Below are positions 37,011 through 45,047 of a stretch of 64,000 bases of DNA, one piece after another. The translations under genes and the position numbers were made by a program. Numbering within the stretch: position 1 is the first letter of the stretch; every line of letters begins with the position of its first letter. The notes beneath the pieces are model-generated. The model made no database searches, was not told where the DNA came from, and saw only the letters and a list, made by a program, of their open reading frames with translations. Source of the DNA: PSRI01 sp041484195 (lineage in GTDB: Bacteria; Bacteroidota; Bacteroidia; Chitinophagales; Chitinophagaceae); assembly GCA_041484195.1 (NCBI GenBank), contig JBGPHC010000003.1, positions 62,001 through 126,000 on the forward strand, written 5' to 3'.

Positions 37011-37045
37011 TATATTTTTTAGTCAGGATTAGCCCATTCATAAAG

Positions 37046-37073
37046 CTAAAAAGCCGGCCCAAACCGGCCGGCT
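37046..37073 (-). terminator. Intrinsic terminator between rplL and rpoB
   Basis: On the minus strand AGCCGGCC and GGCCGGCT form an eight-base-pair GC stem around GGTTTG, followed by TTTTAGC. It begins 26 bases after the rplL stop codon. It should reduce read-through into rpoB, which has its own promoter just downstream. Confidence 0.85.
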
Positions 37074-37098
37074 CCTGGATTATTTCTTCATGGTCAAA

Positions 37099-37476
37099 TT
37101 ACTGAATCTCAACATCTGCGCCAGCATTCTTCAGCTTGGTTGCCAGTTCGTCGGCTTCAGCTTTGGATACTCCTTCTTTAATTGGCTTGGGAGCTCCGTC
37201 AACAAGGTCTTTTGCTTCTTTAAGACCAAGTCCCGTAAGGTCCTTCACTATTTTCACGATTGCCAGTTTGTTGGCTCCGGGTCCTTTCAATATTACATTG
37301 AAAGCAGTTTTTTCTTCAACTTTGGCGACTGCTCCACCTTCTCCGCCTGCTGATACTACTACTGCTGCGGCTGCGGGTTCAATGCCATAATCTGTCTTCA
37401 GTGTGTCGGCCAGTTCCTGTACTTCTTTTACAGTGAGGGCGACCAATTGTTCAGCTAATGCTTTTACGTCTGCCAT
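37099..37476 (-). CDS. rplL: 50S ribosomal protein L7/L12
   Basis: 125 residues. An N-terminal dimerisation helix (MADVKALAEQLVALTVKEVQELADTL), an alanine/glycine-rich hinge (AAAAVVVSAGGEGGA) and the C-terminal factor-binding domain (KTAFNVILKGPGANKLAIVKIVKDLTGLGLKEAKDLVDG) are in the normal order. It forms the stalk that recruits elongation factors. It is separated from rplJ by 198 bases and followed by a terminator. Confidence 0.98.
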   Translation of the reverse strand: MADVKALAEQLVALTVKEVQELADTLKTDYGIEPAAAAVVVSAGGEGGAVAKVEEKTAFNVILKGPGANKLAIVKIVKDLTGLGLKEAKDLVDGAPKPIKEGVSKAEADELATKLKNAGADVEIQ

Positions 37477-37674
37477 ATGAGTTTAAATTTTTTCCGGCTT
37501 CATAGTCTCCTTCTGTAAAGGATCCTCCGTCGGAAGGTTTAAAAAAATTTTGCCTTTATTGACCCTCAGGCCTGGGTTTTATGATTGGTCGCCTATTGCA
37601 GTTTGCCTTGGCAATTGGCTTCCGTATTCAGGATTATAAACAAAGTTCCGGGGCTTGCCGGGAATTTTGTGATT

Positions 37675-38187
37675 TTATTCCGCCGCGGTTGCACCTTGCT
37701 TTTCGGCATGGTTCAACAAAGCTGACAAGACTCTTTTCGCAGGGGATTGAAGCAATCCGATCACGTCGCCGATCAATTCATTCTTGGTCTTGATCTGGGT
37801 GAGGGTCTTCAGATTCTTATCTCCCATGAATACATCGCCGTTGATGAACGCGGCTTTGAGTACCGGCACTTCAAGATTGCCATTTTTACGGAATGAACTG
37901 ATGATCAAAGCGGGATTCTTTGGATTCTCTGAAAACAACAAAGCGGTCACTTTGTGCAGGGAATCGTAAACACCAGAATACTTGTCATTATCCAAAGATT
38001 CCAGCGCCTTTTTGATCAGCGTGTTCTTGGCTACTTTCATCTCCACCTGTTTGTCGAAACATGCGCGGCGCAGCTTTGTAACCTGATCGACTGATAAAGA
38101 CTCAGTGTCTGTCACATAGAAATTATTGTACTGAGCAAACTTGTCTTTCAACAGTTCGATCACTTCATTTTTTTCTTGTTTTGTCAT
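37675..38187 (-). CDS. rplJ: 50S ribosomal protein L10
   Basis: 170 residues with the usual start (MTKQEKNEVIELLKDKFAQ), LRRACFDKQVEMKVAKNTLIKKAL and the C-terminal helix that holds the L7/L12 dimers. It begins 33 bases after rplA with no long leader, so the L10 leader structure known in other bacteria is not visible here. Confidence 0.97.
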   Translation of the reverse strand: MTKQEKNEVIELLKDKFAQYNNFYVTDTESLSVDQVTKLRRACFDKQVEMKVAKNTLIKKALESLDNDKYSGVYDSLHKVTALLFSENPKNPALIISSFRKNGNLEVPVLKAAFINGDVFMGDKNLKTLTQIKTKNELIGDVIGLLQSPAKRVLSALLNHAEKQGATAAE

Positions 38188-38220
38188 ACTAAAAAGTTTT
38201 ACTTCGGCTATGCCGGCGAT

Positions 38221-38913
38221 TTAGTTCATTAATGTCTTGGTGTCAATGGTAATACCAGGGCTCATGGTGCTGGCCATGAATACGCTTTTCAGGTAGATTC
38301 CTTTTGCAGTGGATGGTTTAGCTTTGATAATAGCATTGATAAATTCAAGGCTGTTCTCCGCAATTTTCTCGGGTGCAAAACTTATCCTGCCTACGGAGGC
38401 ATGAATGATCCCGGCCTTATCCACCTTAAATGCGATCTTACCACCTTTTACTTCATTGACCGCAGCAGCCACATCGTTAGTTACCGTACCCGTCTTTGGA
38501 TTGGGCATCAGGTTTCGGGGACCGAGAATCTTACCCAGCTTACCAATCTTAGGCATAACAGAAGGCGTGGCTACAATCACGTCCACATCCACCCATCCGC
38601 CTTCAATCTTTTGTATATATTCATCAAGGCCTACATAATCCGCTCCCGCGGCTTTTGCTTCCGCTTCTTTATCGGGATTACAAAGCACCAATACCTTTTT
38701 CGTTTTTCCGGTTCCATGCGGCAATGTTACAGTACCGCGAATAGCCTGGTCGGCTTTTTTGGGGTCCACACCCAGACGGATATGAAGGTCCACGGAGCTA
38801 TCGAATTTGGTCAGATTCACTTCTTTAACAAGGGTGGATGCTTCCTTGAGTGAATACTGTTTCCTTTTATCTATTTTAGCTTCTGAAGCTTTTCTCTTTT
38901 TAGTGATACCCAT
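38221..38913 (-). CDS. rplA: 50S ribosomal protein L1
   Basis: 230 residues from MGITKKRKASE, which fits the family's usual start; an ATG two codons earlier is possible. Conserved segments are DLHIRLGVDPKKADQ, RGTVTLPHGTGK and PKIGKLGKILGPRNLMPNPKTGT. It binds 23S rRNA at the exit side and usually represses the translation of its own operon by binding the rplK leader; a hairpin is present upstream of rplK here. Confidence 0.98.
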   Translation of the reverse strand: MGITKKRKASEAKIDKRKQYSLKEASTLVKEVNLTKFDSSVDLHIRLGVDPKKADQAIRGTVTLPHGTGKTKKVLVLCNPDKEAEAKAAGADYVGLDEYIQKIEGGWVDVDVIVATPSVMPKIGKLGKILGPRNLMPNPKTGTVTNDVAAAVNEVKGGKIAFKVDKAGIIHASVGRISFAPEKIAENSLEFINAIIKAKPSTAKGIYLKSVFMASTMSPGITIDTKTLMN

Positions 38914-38962
38914 TTTCATTCAGTTTTTTGGAGGTCCCGCGATGGTGCCGGACCGTGAACAA

Positions 38963-39406
38963 TCAATTATCCCAGGGGGCTTTACCTTCTACGGTAATCC
39001 CCATACTGCGGGCAGTACCGGCGACCATGCGCATGGCGCTTTCCAGGGTAAAACAATTCAGGTCAGGCATTTTATCTTTTGCAATAGCCTCAACCTGGTT
39101 CCAGTTCACTTTACCAACCTTGTCACGGTTCGACTCTTTGGAGCCGCTTTGAATTTTCGCTGCTTCCAATAACTGAACGGATGCGGGAGGAGTCTTGATG
39201 ATGAATTCAAAAGACTTGTCGGAAAAAACTGTGATTAGTACGGGAAGAACCTTTCCCACTTTGTCCTGCGTGCGGGCGTTGAATTGTTTGCAGAATTCCA
39301 TGATATTTATACCCTTGGAACCTAATGCAGGACCTACAGGAGGGGCAGGATTGGCCTGGCCGCCTTTTACCTGTAGCTTTACGAAACCGGTAATCTCTTT
39401 TGCCAT
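38963..39406 (-). CDS. rplK: 50S ribosomal protein L11
   Basis: 147 residues from the ATG at 39406 (MAKEITGFVKLQVKGGQANPAPP); the frame extends upstream through the leader hairpin, but the family start is here. GPALGSKGINIMEFCKQFNA and GTARSMGITVEG confirm the family. It forms part of the GTPase centre and is needed for the stringent response. It is the first gene of a rplK-rplA-rplJ-rplL unit, not directly behind nusG as is usual. Confidence 0.98.
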   Translation of the reverse strand: MAKEITGFVKLQVKGGQANPAPPVGPALGSKGINIMEFCKQFNARTQDKVGKVLPVLITVFSDKSFEFIIKTPPASVQLLEAAKIQSGSKESNRDKVGKVNWNQVEAIAKDKMPDLNCFTLESAMRMVAGTARSMGITVEGKAPWDN

Positions 39407-39464
39407 TTTTTCTGTTTTTTTGGTGATAACGTCTCCACCAATTGGCGGATAACTCCCAAATTCA

Positions 39465-39494
39465 CTGTTTCCAGTCACCAGGTGATGGAAACAG
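39465..39494 (-). other. Leader hairpin before rplK
   Basis: CTGTTTCCA, one bulged base, TCACC, one loop base, GGTGA and TGGAAACAG form a nearly perfect 14-base-pair stem. It lies 59 bases before the rplK start codon and downstream of the candidate promoter, so it should be in the 5' untranslated region. The role could be L1-mediated autoregulation, transcription start-site processing or RNA stability; none is proven. A second small stem (CCGCC-AATT-GGTGG) follows near 39434-39447. Confidence 0.55.
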
Positions 39495-39568
39495 GCACCT
39501 AATCAAGCCTGGTATCCATTGAGGATCCTTCAGACTGAACCAGATATGAAAAAGAACTTTTGGGGTTG

Positions 39569-39601
39569 CAAAGGTATTATAAATAATGAGTATTTACACA
39601 A
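39569..39601 (-). promoter_or_regulatory. Candidate promoter of the rplK operon
   Basis: The -7 box TACCTTTG (39576-39569) is identical to that before rpoB and the tRNA-tuf unit. A TTG at 39601-39599 gives a spacing of 22 bases, slightly long compared with 19-20. The predicted RNA starts about 155 bases before rplK and includes the leader hairpin. Confidence 0.55.
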
Positions 39602-40045
39602 TTCTTCAAAAAAATCTATGATTGGATCCATGGGAATTCAATATCAAACCATGCGCCAGGCAGCCTGAACATAGTAATAAGCTCCATAACCCGGATCATT
39701 ACAAAGACGCATCCCAGTCCATATCATTTCTCCGGCCAGCTCCTATGACTGATGAAAATTCCTGATTCCGGAAAAAGCATGTTGCGGCATGCATTGAATC
39801 AAGGTGATATTTGCCTTTATCCGCTGTTCGGGTAGATGGAATCGCAATTATCTGCATGTATTTCTCCTCCATATCCCCATCATCCTGACTGAATCTTGAG
39901 AATTGCATTCATGCTTCAATTGAATTCAGCACAATCTTAGTTTTTTTTAAATAAAAAATCATTGGAAATTTTAGTATTAAAATATTTTGCCTAATTTTCT
40001 GAATCTAAAATTCACTTCGTCAAACAAATAAAAACTCCTACAACT
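39602..40045. other. AT-rich interval between rplK promoter and H1-like gene
   Basis: This 440-base stretch holds no gene I can support. A 69-codon frame on the minus strand (39699-39908) has no recognisable features. Close to the H1-like gene the sequence becomes very AT-rich; a TATTTTG at 39983-39989 with a TTG 18 bases upstream (39962-39964) is an imperfect promoter candidate for that gene. Confidence 0.45.
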
Positions 40046-40429
40046 ATGGCCAAAGCAAAGAAAAAAAGCTCCTCAAAGAAAGCTGCTCCCAGAAAGAAAA
40101 GCGCTAAGAGAGCCGTAAAAAAAGCTACTAAGAAAGCTGCAAGAAAAGCCGCCCCCAGGAAAAAGAAAGCTGCTAAAAAGGCCGCCAAAAGACCCGCAAG
40201 AAAAGCTGCTCCTAAGAGAAAAGCCGCTCCTAAAAGAAAAGCTGCTCCCAAAAGAAAAGCTGCTCCCAAGAAAAAAGCCGCTGCAAAAAAACCGGCCGCC
40301 AAAAAAGCCGCTCCTAAAAGGAAGGCAGCCAGGAAACCAGCTCCCGCTCCTGTAGCTCCACCACCAGTTCCTGTAGTACCTGACACATCGTCCAATGATA
40401 TGTCGGGAGGTGGATTATTCAGCATGTAA
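40046..40429 (+). CDS. Histone H1-like Lys/Ala/Pro-rich basic protein
   Basis: 127 residues, almost entirely Lys, Ala, Arg and Pro in the first 105 residues, with several nearly exact copies of KAAPKRKAAPK in the middle, as in the tails of histone H1 and in bacterial H1-like DNA-binding proteins. The last 22 residues change character (PVPVVPDTSSNDMSGGGLFSM). It should bind DNA or RNA non-specifically and may compact the nucleoid; this is inferred from composition. The nucleotide repeats are also visible and invite copy-number variation. An intrinsic terminator follows. It lies inside the interrupted ribosomal protein region. Confidence 0.85.
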   Translation: MAKAKKKSSSKKAAPRKKSAKRAVKKATKKAARKAAPRKKKAAKKAAKRPARKAAPKRKAAPKRKAAPKRKAAPKKKAAAKKPAAKKAAPKRKAARKPAPAPVAPPPVPVVPDTSSNDMSGGGLFSM

Positions 40430-40467
40430 TTATTTACATCCTGCAAACTATTTTGATATTATTCCGA

Positions 40468-40496
40468 AACGCGGCTTTAATGATGCCGCGTTTTTT
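40468..40496 (+). terminator. Intrinsic terminator after the H1-like gene
   Basis: AACGCGGC and GCCGCGTT form an eight-base-pair stem around a nine-base loop, followed by TTTT. It begins 38 bases after the stop codon on the plus strand. Confidence 0.85.
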
Positions 40497-40666
40497 CATA
40501 GTGCACAGTATCATTCAAAATCGTGTTGGACCTGCTTTTTATATGCCTATCATCCTGTTGCGATTTTAGGTTCGACTCCTGATCCCCGAAATAAATAAGA
40601 AAGCTGACAGCCCAATGAATGGCTCGCTATCCAATTCATAAAAAGGTGATCGGAGTGCTGGGAACC

Positions 40667-41695
40667 TCAGCCAGGAACCGATTGCATCACAGATTCCCGG
40701 ATGATCAATGAGGGTGTAAGGATAACCTGCCGCAGTTCGCGAGACTTTTCTAATAGCTGGTCCAATATTATTCTCACCGCGTTATGGCCAATTTCTTCAA
40801 AAGGCTGACGCACGACAGTGATGGACGGAGAATTTAGTCTGAACAGGTCACTGTCATCAAAGCATATCACTGCCATGTCCGAAGGGATATTTCTTCTGAG
40901 ACGCTTCAGGCTTTCAATCCCATAGGTGCCCAGGTAATTGGTGGTGAAGAAAATGGCATTCATTTCCGGCTCCCGGATGACGAAATTTGAGATAGTTTCC
41001 ACAGCATCAGGTGCAGGCAAACCAAATGGAATTTTCTGGATAAGGTTAGGCTTTATTGGGATATCGTGGGCTCTCAGAGCATCTTCATATCCCTGGTACC
41101 GCCTTTCCATCTGCACTTGTTCGTATTCGATAGTAACAATGCCGATATTAGAATACCCCTGGTTGATCATGAATTCAACCGATTGGTATGCTCCAGCATA
41201 GTTGTCAACCGCAACATAACTGATGGGCAAATCCGGAAAATAACGGTCAATCAATACCATGGCGGCCTGGTTGGCTGCCAGTTCTTCCAGGATTTTCCTG
41301 ATTCCCCTCGTGGGAGTGATTATGAAGCCGTCGATTTGCCGGTGAAGCAACATTTCCATGATGGCTACCGCTTTCTTATCATTGTTTTCCGTGCTGCAAT
41401 ACATCAATCTGTACCCGAACCGGTCCAGTTCATACTCGATCACTTTGGATATATTGGCGAAGAATATATTGGATATGTCTTCTACGATCAGCGCCACTGT
41501 CTGGGTACTCCCTGTTCTCAGCCCCCTTGCGAGCTGATTAGGCTTATAGTTCAGTTTCTGGGCCAGCTTCAGGATCTTATTCTTTAAGTCAGGACTGATC
41601 CTTTTCTCTTCTGCTTTTCCATTTAATACAAAGGACACGGTGGTGGTAGAAACGCCTGCCTGTTTGGCAATATCCTTTATAGAAACGTTTTTCAT
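40667..41695 (-). CDS. LacI family transcriptional regulator
   Basis: 342 residues. The helix-turn-helix at residues 3-57 (SIKDIAKQAGVSTTTVSFVLNG, then hinge helix PNQLARGLRTG) is followed by a periplasmic-binding-protein-like sensor domain (TVALIVEDISNIFFANI, GFIITPTR, AVDNYAGAYQSVEFMI, AVICFDDSDLF). Such regulators normally bind a sugar and control a nearby sugar-use operon; no such operon is adjacent, so the target genes lie elsewhere. Its position between the nusG terminator and the H1-like gene breaks the usual nusG-rplK order. Confidence 0.93.
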   Translation of the reverse strand: MKNVSIKDIAKQAGVSTTTVSFVLNGKAEEKRISPDLKNKILKLAQKLNYKPNQLARGLRTGSTQTVALIVEDISNIFFANISKVIEYELDRFGYRLMYCSTENNDKKAVAIMEMLLHRQIDGFIITPTRGIRKILEELAANQAAMVLIDRYFPDLPISYVAVDNYAGAYQSVEFMINQGYSNIGIVTIEYEQVQMERRYQGYEDALRAHDIPIKPNLIQKIPFGLPAPDAVETISNFVIREPEMNAIFFTTNYLGTYGIESLKRLRRNIPSDMAVICFDDSDLFRLNSPSITVVRQPFEEIGHNAVRIILDQLLEKSRELRQVILTPSLIIRESVMQSVPG

Positions 41696-41745
41696 ATCTT
41701 AAATATATAACATCCTTCAGAATCCATATAGATCGCAATGGCTCT

Positions 41746-41778
41746 CAAAACAAAGCCCCATCCTTTGGGAGATGGGGC
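41746..41778 (-). terminator. Intrinsic terminator after nusG
   Basis: On the minus strand GCCCCATC and GATGGGGC form an eight-base-pair stem around TCCCAAAG, followed by TTTGTTTTG. It starts 23 bases after the nusG stop codon and should end the tRNA-tuf-secE-nusG transcript before the LacI gene. Confidence 0.8.
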
Positions 41779-41801
41779 AGGTTAATTCAGCAGACTGAAT
41801 G

Positions 41802-42371
41802 TTATGATATTTTTTCCACCTGCATATAATTGAGTTCCACAGGTGTTGCGCGACCGAATATCTTCACATTCACTTTCAGTTTTTTCTTTTCATCATTCAC
41901 CTCTTCTATCACGCCGTTAAAGTCATTGAAGGGCCCGTCAATGATCTTGATAGTCTCTCCAATAATGAACGGCTCACTCATGGTGACACCGGCATCGCTC
42001 ATTTCATCCACCTTGCCCAGCATTTTATTCACTTCCACCTTCCTGAGGGCAACCGGGTTCTCTTTGCCAAGGAAATGGATCACATTGGTAGTGTTCTTGA
42101 TGGTTGAAATGATTTCATCATTCAATTTACCAGGTTCCACTTCGATCATTACATAGCCCGGATAGAAATTCCTTTCCCGCATAACCTTCTTGCCATTCTG
42201 CACTTTATATACTTTTTCCACGGGCAGAAACACCTGCTTGATCACTTTGCCCCAATCGCTGCGTGAAATTTCTTTATCGAGGTATTCTTTTACCTTTCTT
42301 TCTTTGCCACTTACTACGCGCAGCACGTACCATTTGGTCTCCTGTGTATTTGTTGCAGTTTCCATTATCAT
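41802..42371 (-). CDS. nusG: Transcription termination/antitermination protein NusG
   Basis: 189 residues. The N-terminal NGN domain (KWYVLRVVSGKERKVKEYL, FYPGYVMIEVE, NVIHFLG) is followed by a KOW domain (IGETIKIIDGPFNDFNGVIEEV). The start ATG overlaps the secE stop codon (ATGA). It couples RNA polymerase to Rho and ribosomes. The family's usual follow-on gene, rplK, is 2.4 kb away and separated by a terminator. Confidence 0.98.
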   Translation of the reverse strand: MIMETATNTQETKWYVLRVVSGKERKVKEYLDKEISRSDWGKVIKQVFLPVEKVYKVQNGKKVMRERNFYPGYVMIEVEPGKLNDEIISTIKNTTNVIHFLGKENPVALRKVEVNKMLGKVDEMSDAGVTMSEPFIIGETIKIIDGPFNDFNGVIEEVNDEKKKLKVNVKIFGRATPVELNYMQVEKIS

Positions 42372-42562
42372 TTGAATAAGGAATAAACGAATTTTAAAAC
42401 TGAATTACTTGCCAGGTCCATTACCCACACGATACCGGTTATGATCAGTGTGGCCACCAATACGATCATGGTAGATTGCTGTAATTGTGGCCAGGTGGGC
42501 CAGGTCACTTTTTCAACCATTTCCCGGTAGGAATCTTTGATGTATGCAGTGATCTTGTTCAT
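42368..42562 (-). CDS. secE: Preprotein translocase subunit SecE
   Basis: 64 residues, the short single-helix form. The conserved KDSYREMVEKVTWPTWPQL amphipathic region precedes one membrane helix (MIVLVATLIITGIVWVMDLA). It stabilises SecY in the inner membrane. It overlaps nusG by four bases and follows the tRNA-Trp gene by 40 bases. Confidence 0.96.
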   Translation of the reverse strand: MNKITAYIKDSYREMVEKVTWPTWPQLQQSTMIVLVATLIITGIVWVMDLASNSVLKFVYSLFK

Positions 42563-42602
42563 GCCTTTTGATTATTTAAATACTACTATGACTAAAAAGC
42601 AG

Positions 42603-42673
42603 CACGGGCACAAGGATTCGAACCCTGATCTAAGGTTTTGGAGACCTCTATTCTACCTTTGAACTATGCCCGT
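42603..42673 (-). tRNA. tRNA-Trp (anticodon CCA)
   Basis: 71 bases without an encoded CCA. The acceptor arms ACGGGCA/TGCCCGT pair perfectly, the anticodon loop is CTCCAAA in a GAGGT/ACCTT stem, and the T-arm is CAGGG-TTCGAAT-CCTTG. It lies between tuf and secE. Confidence 0.95.
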
Positions 42674-42853
42674 AAAGAACTTTTTCGATCTATCGTTTTC
42701 AATGCGCATTTGCTTCTTCCGAAGGACAAAGCCTGTTAGAAAACCAAAAGCTATCCCACATGCAGGCGGAACAGCTTTTAGTATCTTGTTGTAAAGATAT
42801 AAATTATTCTCTTGTAAAGCCTTTTCGCCCAGTCAAAACCCAGGTAAAGAAGC

Positions 42854-44041
42854 TTATTTCAGTATTTCAGTTACCTGACCGGCACCAACAGTACGGCCCC
42901 CTTCGCGGATGGCGAATTTCAGACCTTTTTCCATGGCAATCGGCTGGATCAGCTTCACTTTGAGTGAAGTATTATCACCAGGCATGATCATTTCAGTTCC
43001 TGCGGGCAATTCAACCTCGCCGGTTACGTCAGTGGTACGGAAATAGAACTGAGGACGATATTTCTGGAAGAACGGAGTATGACGGCCGCCTTCTTCTTTG
43101 CTCAGTACATACACTTCACCATTGAATTCTGTATGCGGGGTTATGGTTCCGGGCTTGCAAACTACCATACCGCGACGGATCTGGTTTTTTTCAATACCAC
43201 GTAGCAACAATCCTGCATTATCTCCGGCTTCACCTTCATCCAGCAATTTGCGGAACATCTCCACACCGGTTACCACAGAGGAGAGCGGTTTTTCCATTAG
43301 TCCCACTATTTCCACGGCTTCGCCCACTTTAATGCGGCCTCTTTCAATACGTCCTGTACCAACTGTTCCGCGACCCGTGATGGAGAACACGTCTTCCACC
43401 GACATAAGGAAAGGTTGATCAACTGGGCGGGGAGGCAGAGGAATATAGCTATCCACTGCGTCCATCAATTCTTCAACAGACTTAACCCATTTTTCCTCAC
43501 CGGCCAGAGCGCCAGTGGCAGAACCTTTGATGATGGGCGTATTGTCGCCATCAAATCCATAGAAAGTGAGCAATTCGCGAATTTCCATCTCTACGAGTTC
43601 CAGCAATTCAGGATCATCAACCAGGTCAACTTTATTCATGAAAACCACCATCCTGGGAACGCCAACCTGGCGTGCCAGAAGGATATGTTCTTTAGTTTGA
43701 GGCATTGGACCGTCTGTAGCAGCCACAACCAGGATAGCGCCGTCCATTTGCGCAGCACCCGTAATCATGTTCTTCACATAGTCAGCGTGACCGGGACAGT
43801 CAACGTGAGCATAGTGACGATTGGCAGTCTGGTATTCCACATGCGCTGTATTGATGGTAATACCTCTTTCTTTCTCCTCAGGAGCAGCATCAATTTCATC
43901 ATATTTTTTAGCCGTTGCCATACCTTTTTTTGCAAGGATGGTAGTGATGGCAGCAGTCAATGTGGTTTTACCGTGGTCAATATGGCCAATGGTACCTACA
44001 TTAACGTGGGGTTTATCCCTCTTGAAAGTCTCTTTTGACAT
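42854..44041 (-). CDS. tuf: Elongation factor Tu
   Basis: 395 residues. GTPase motifs GHIDHGKTT, DCPGHADY and NKVD are intact, followed by domains 2 and 3 with GRGTVGTGRIERG and the C-terminal REGGRTVGAGQVTEI. It delivers aminoacyl-tRNA to the ribosome. It follows four tRNA genes in the same direction (Thr, Tyr, Gly, Thr), as in E. coli tufB, so it is probably transcribed with them from the promoter near 44900. Confidence 0.99.
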   Translation of the reverse strand: MSKETFKRDKPHVNVGTIGHIDHGKTTLTAAITTILAKKGMATAKKYDEIDAAPEEKERGITINTAHVEYQTANRHYAHVDCPGHADYVKNMITGAAQMDGAILVVAATDGPMPQTKEHILLARQVGVPRMVVFMNKVDLVDDPELLELVEMEIRELLTFYGFDGDNTPIIKGSATGALAGEEKWVKSVEELMDAVDSYIPLPPRPVDQPFLMSVEDVFSITGRGTVGTGRIERGRIKVGEAVEIVGLMEKPLSSVVTGVEMFRKLLDEGEAGDNAGLLLRGIEKNQIRRGMVVCKPGTITPHTEFNGEVYVLSKEEGGRHTPFFQKYRPQFYFRTTDVTGEVELPAGTEMIMPGDNTSLKVKLIQPIAMEKGLKFAIREGGRTVGAGQVTEILK

Positions 44042-44145
44042 CGTTATCTGTTTTAAAATTGTGTTTTAATCTAAAACAACAGGCAATCAATACCCGTTGC
44101 AAAGCTATATGGTAATAATCTTCTTTTCTTCAGCTGAATTCCCTG

Positions 44146-44217
<72 letters not shown>

Positions 44218-44304
44218 TTATAAAAAGTCATTGAATCAGTGAGCCTTCAAGTCACTATTTAACATCATCTATGACTCTGACTTTTCGACCTTATGACCTA
44301 CCTG

Positions 44305-44377
44305 AGCGGAAGACGAGGTTCGAACCCGCGACCTACAGCTTGGAAGGCTGTCGCTCTACCAACTGAGCTACTTCCGC
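44305..44377 (-). tRNA. tRNA-Gly (anticodon TCC)
   Basis: 73 bases. Acceptor GCGGAAG/CTTCCGC pairs perfectly, the D-arm is GCTCAGTTGGTAGAGC, the anticodon loop is CTTCCAA, and the T-arm has GCGGG-TTCGAAC-CTCGT. No encoded CCA. Confidence 0.95.
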
Positions 44378-44533
44378 ATTTTATGATTCAATTTGAAAGA
44401 CCTAAGGCTCTATTTCTCTATAGCCTGATGCAATTCCGGAAGACAAACAGAGCATGTTTAGGAGTTCCAATATAATAAGAACTATTCAACTATTTGCAAT
44501 CAGGCCCATGAACGGGATCCTCATTGGACGATG

Positions 44534-44616
44534 TGGGCAAGGATGGATTCGAACCACCGAACTCCGAAGAGGACAGATTTACAGTCTGTTGCCGTTGGCC
44601 ACTTGGCTACTTGCCC
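44534..44616 (-). tRNA. tRNA-Tyr (anticodon GTA)
   Basis: 83 bases with the long variable arm of class II tRNAs. Acceptor GGGCAAG/CTTGCCC pairs perfectly; anticodon stem ACAGA/TCTGT around CTGTAAA; T-arm ends TTCGAAT-CCATC. No encoded CCA. Confidence 0.95.
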
Positions 44617-44686
44617 TTCATTGAAATTTAAGATCTATCACCTAATTATGATACCCGGGGCCTATCCCGGGTCTTGAAATCTGCAG

Positions 44687-44760
44687 AGCCAGTGGAGGGA
44701 TTCGAACCCCCGACCAGCTGATTACAAATCAGCTGCTCTGGCCAACTGAGCTACACTGGC
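44687..44760 (-). tRNA. tRNA-Thr (anticodon TGT)
   Basis: 74 bases. Acceptor GCCAGTG/CACTGGC pairs perfectly; anticodon stem GCTGA/TCAGC around TTTGTAA; T-arm GGGGG-TTCGAAT-CCCTC. First gene of the tRNA-tuf-secE-nusG unit. Confidence 0.95.
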
Positions 44761-44898
44761 ATTTTGTAGTAAGCCCTCACATGGCTATTGGCCATTTTTT
44801 CAAAAAGCAAGCTGACTGATCACCTGGCTTTTCCGGCAAATATTTTGAAACACAAGTCTGTAAAGAACTACCGGTATCCACCCAATTTTTTGGGAAGG

Positions 44899-44926
44899 CA
44901 AAGGTAATGGAAATCTTTAAATGCAA
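44899..44926 (-). promoter_or_regulatory. Candidate promoter of the tRNA-tuf-secE-nusG unit
   Basis: The -7 box TACCTTTG (44906-44899) equals the boxes before rpoB and rplK. A TTG lies 17 bases further upstream (44926-44924), slightly closer than the usual 19-20. It is about 140 bases before the first tRNA. Confidence 0.55.
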
Positions 44927-45009
44927 AAATTTTGAGAATTAATTTTTTGGAGAGGAAAGGCCAGGCAAAAAACGGCGGGAATTTTTCCGAACAATCAAGT
45001 TGTATAAAT

Positions 45010-45043
45010 GATAAAAATAAAAGGCCCCGCGTTGGCAGGGCCT
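45010..45043 (-). terminator. Intrinsic terminator after the hibernation factor gene
   Basis: On the minus strand AGGCCC and GGGCCT form a six-base-pair GC stem around a ten-base loop, followed by TTTATTTTTAT. It begins four bases after the stop codon and separates this transcript from the tRNA-tuf promoter region. Confidence 0.75.
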
Positions 45044-45047
45044 CTGA

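Noticed and set aside
39699..39908. 69-codon minus-strand frame
   Set aside because: No recognisable motif, no promoter or ribosome signal, and composition like intergenic DNA.
40012..40446. 144-codon minus-strand frame opposite the H1-like gene
   Set aside because: It is the mirror image of the Lys/Ala-rich gene (a run of Ala, Phe and Leu) and has no independent support.
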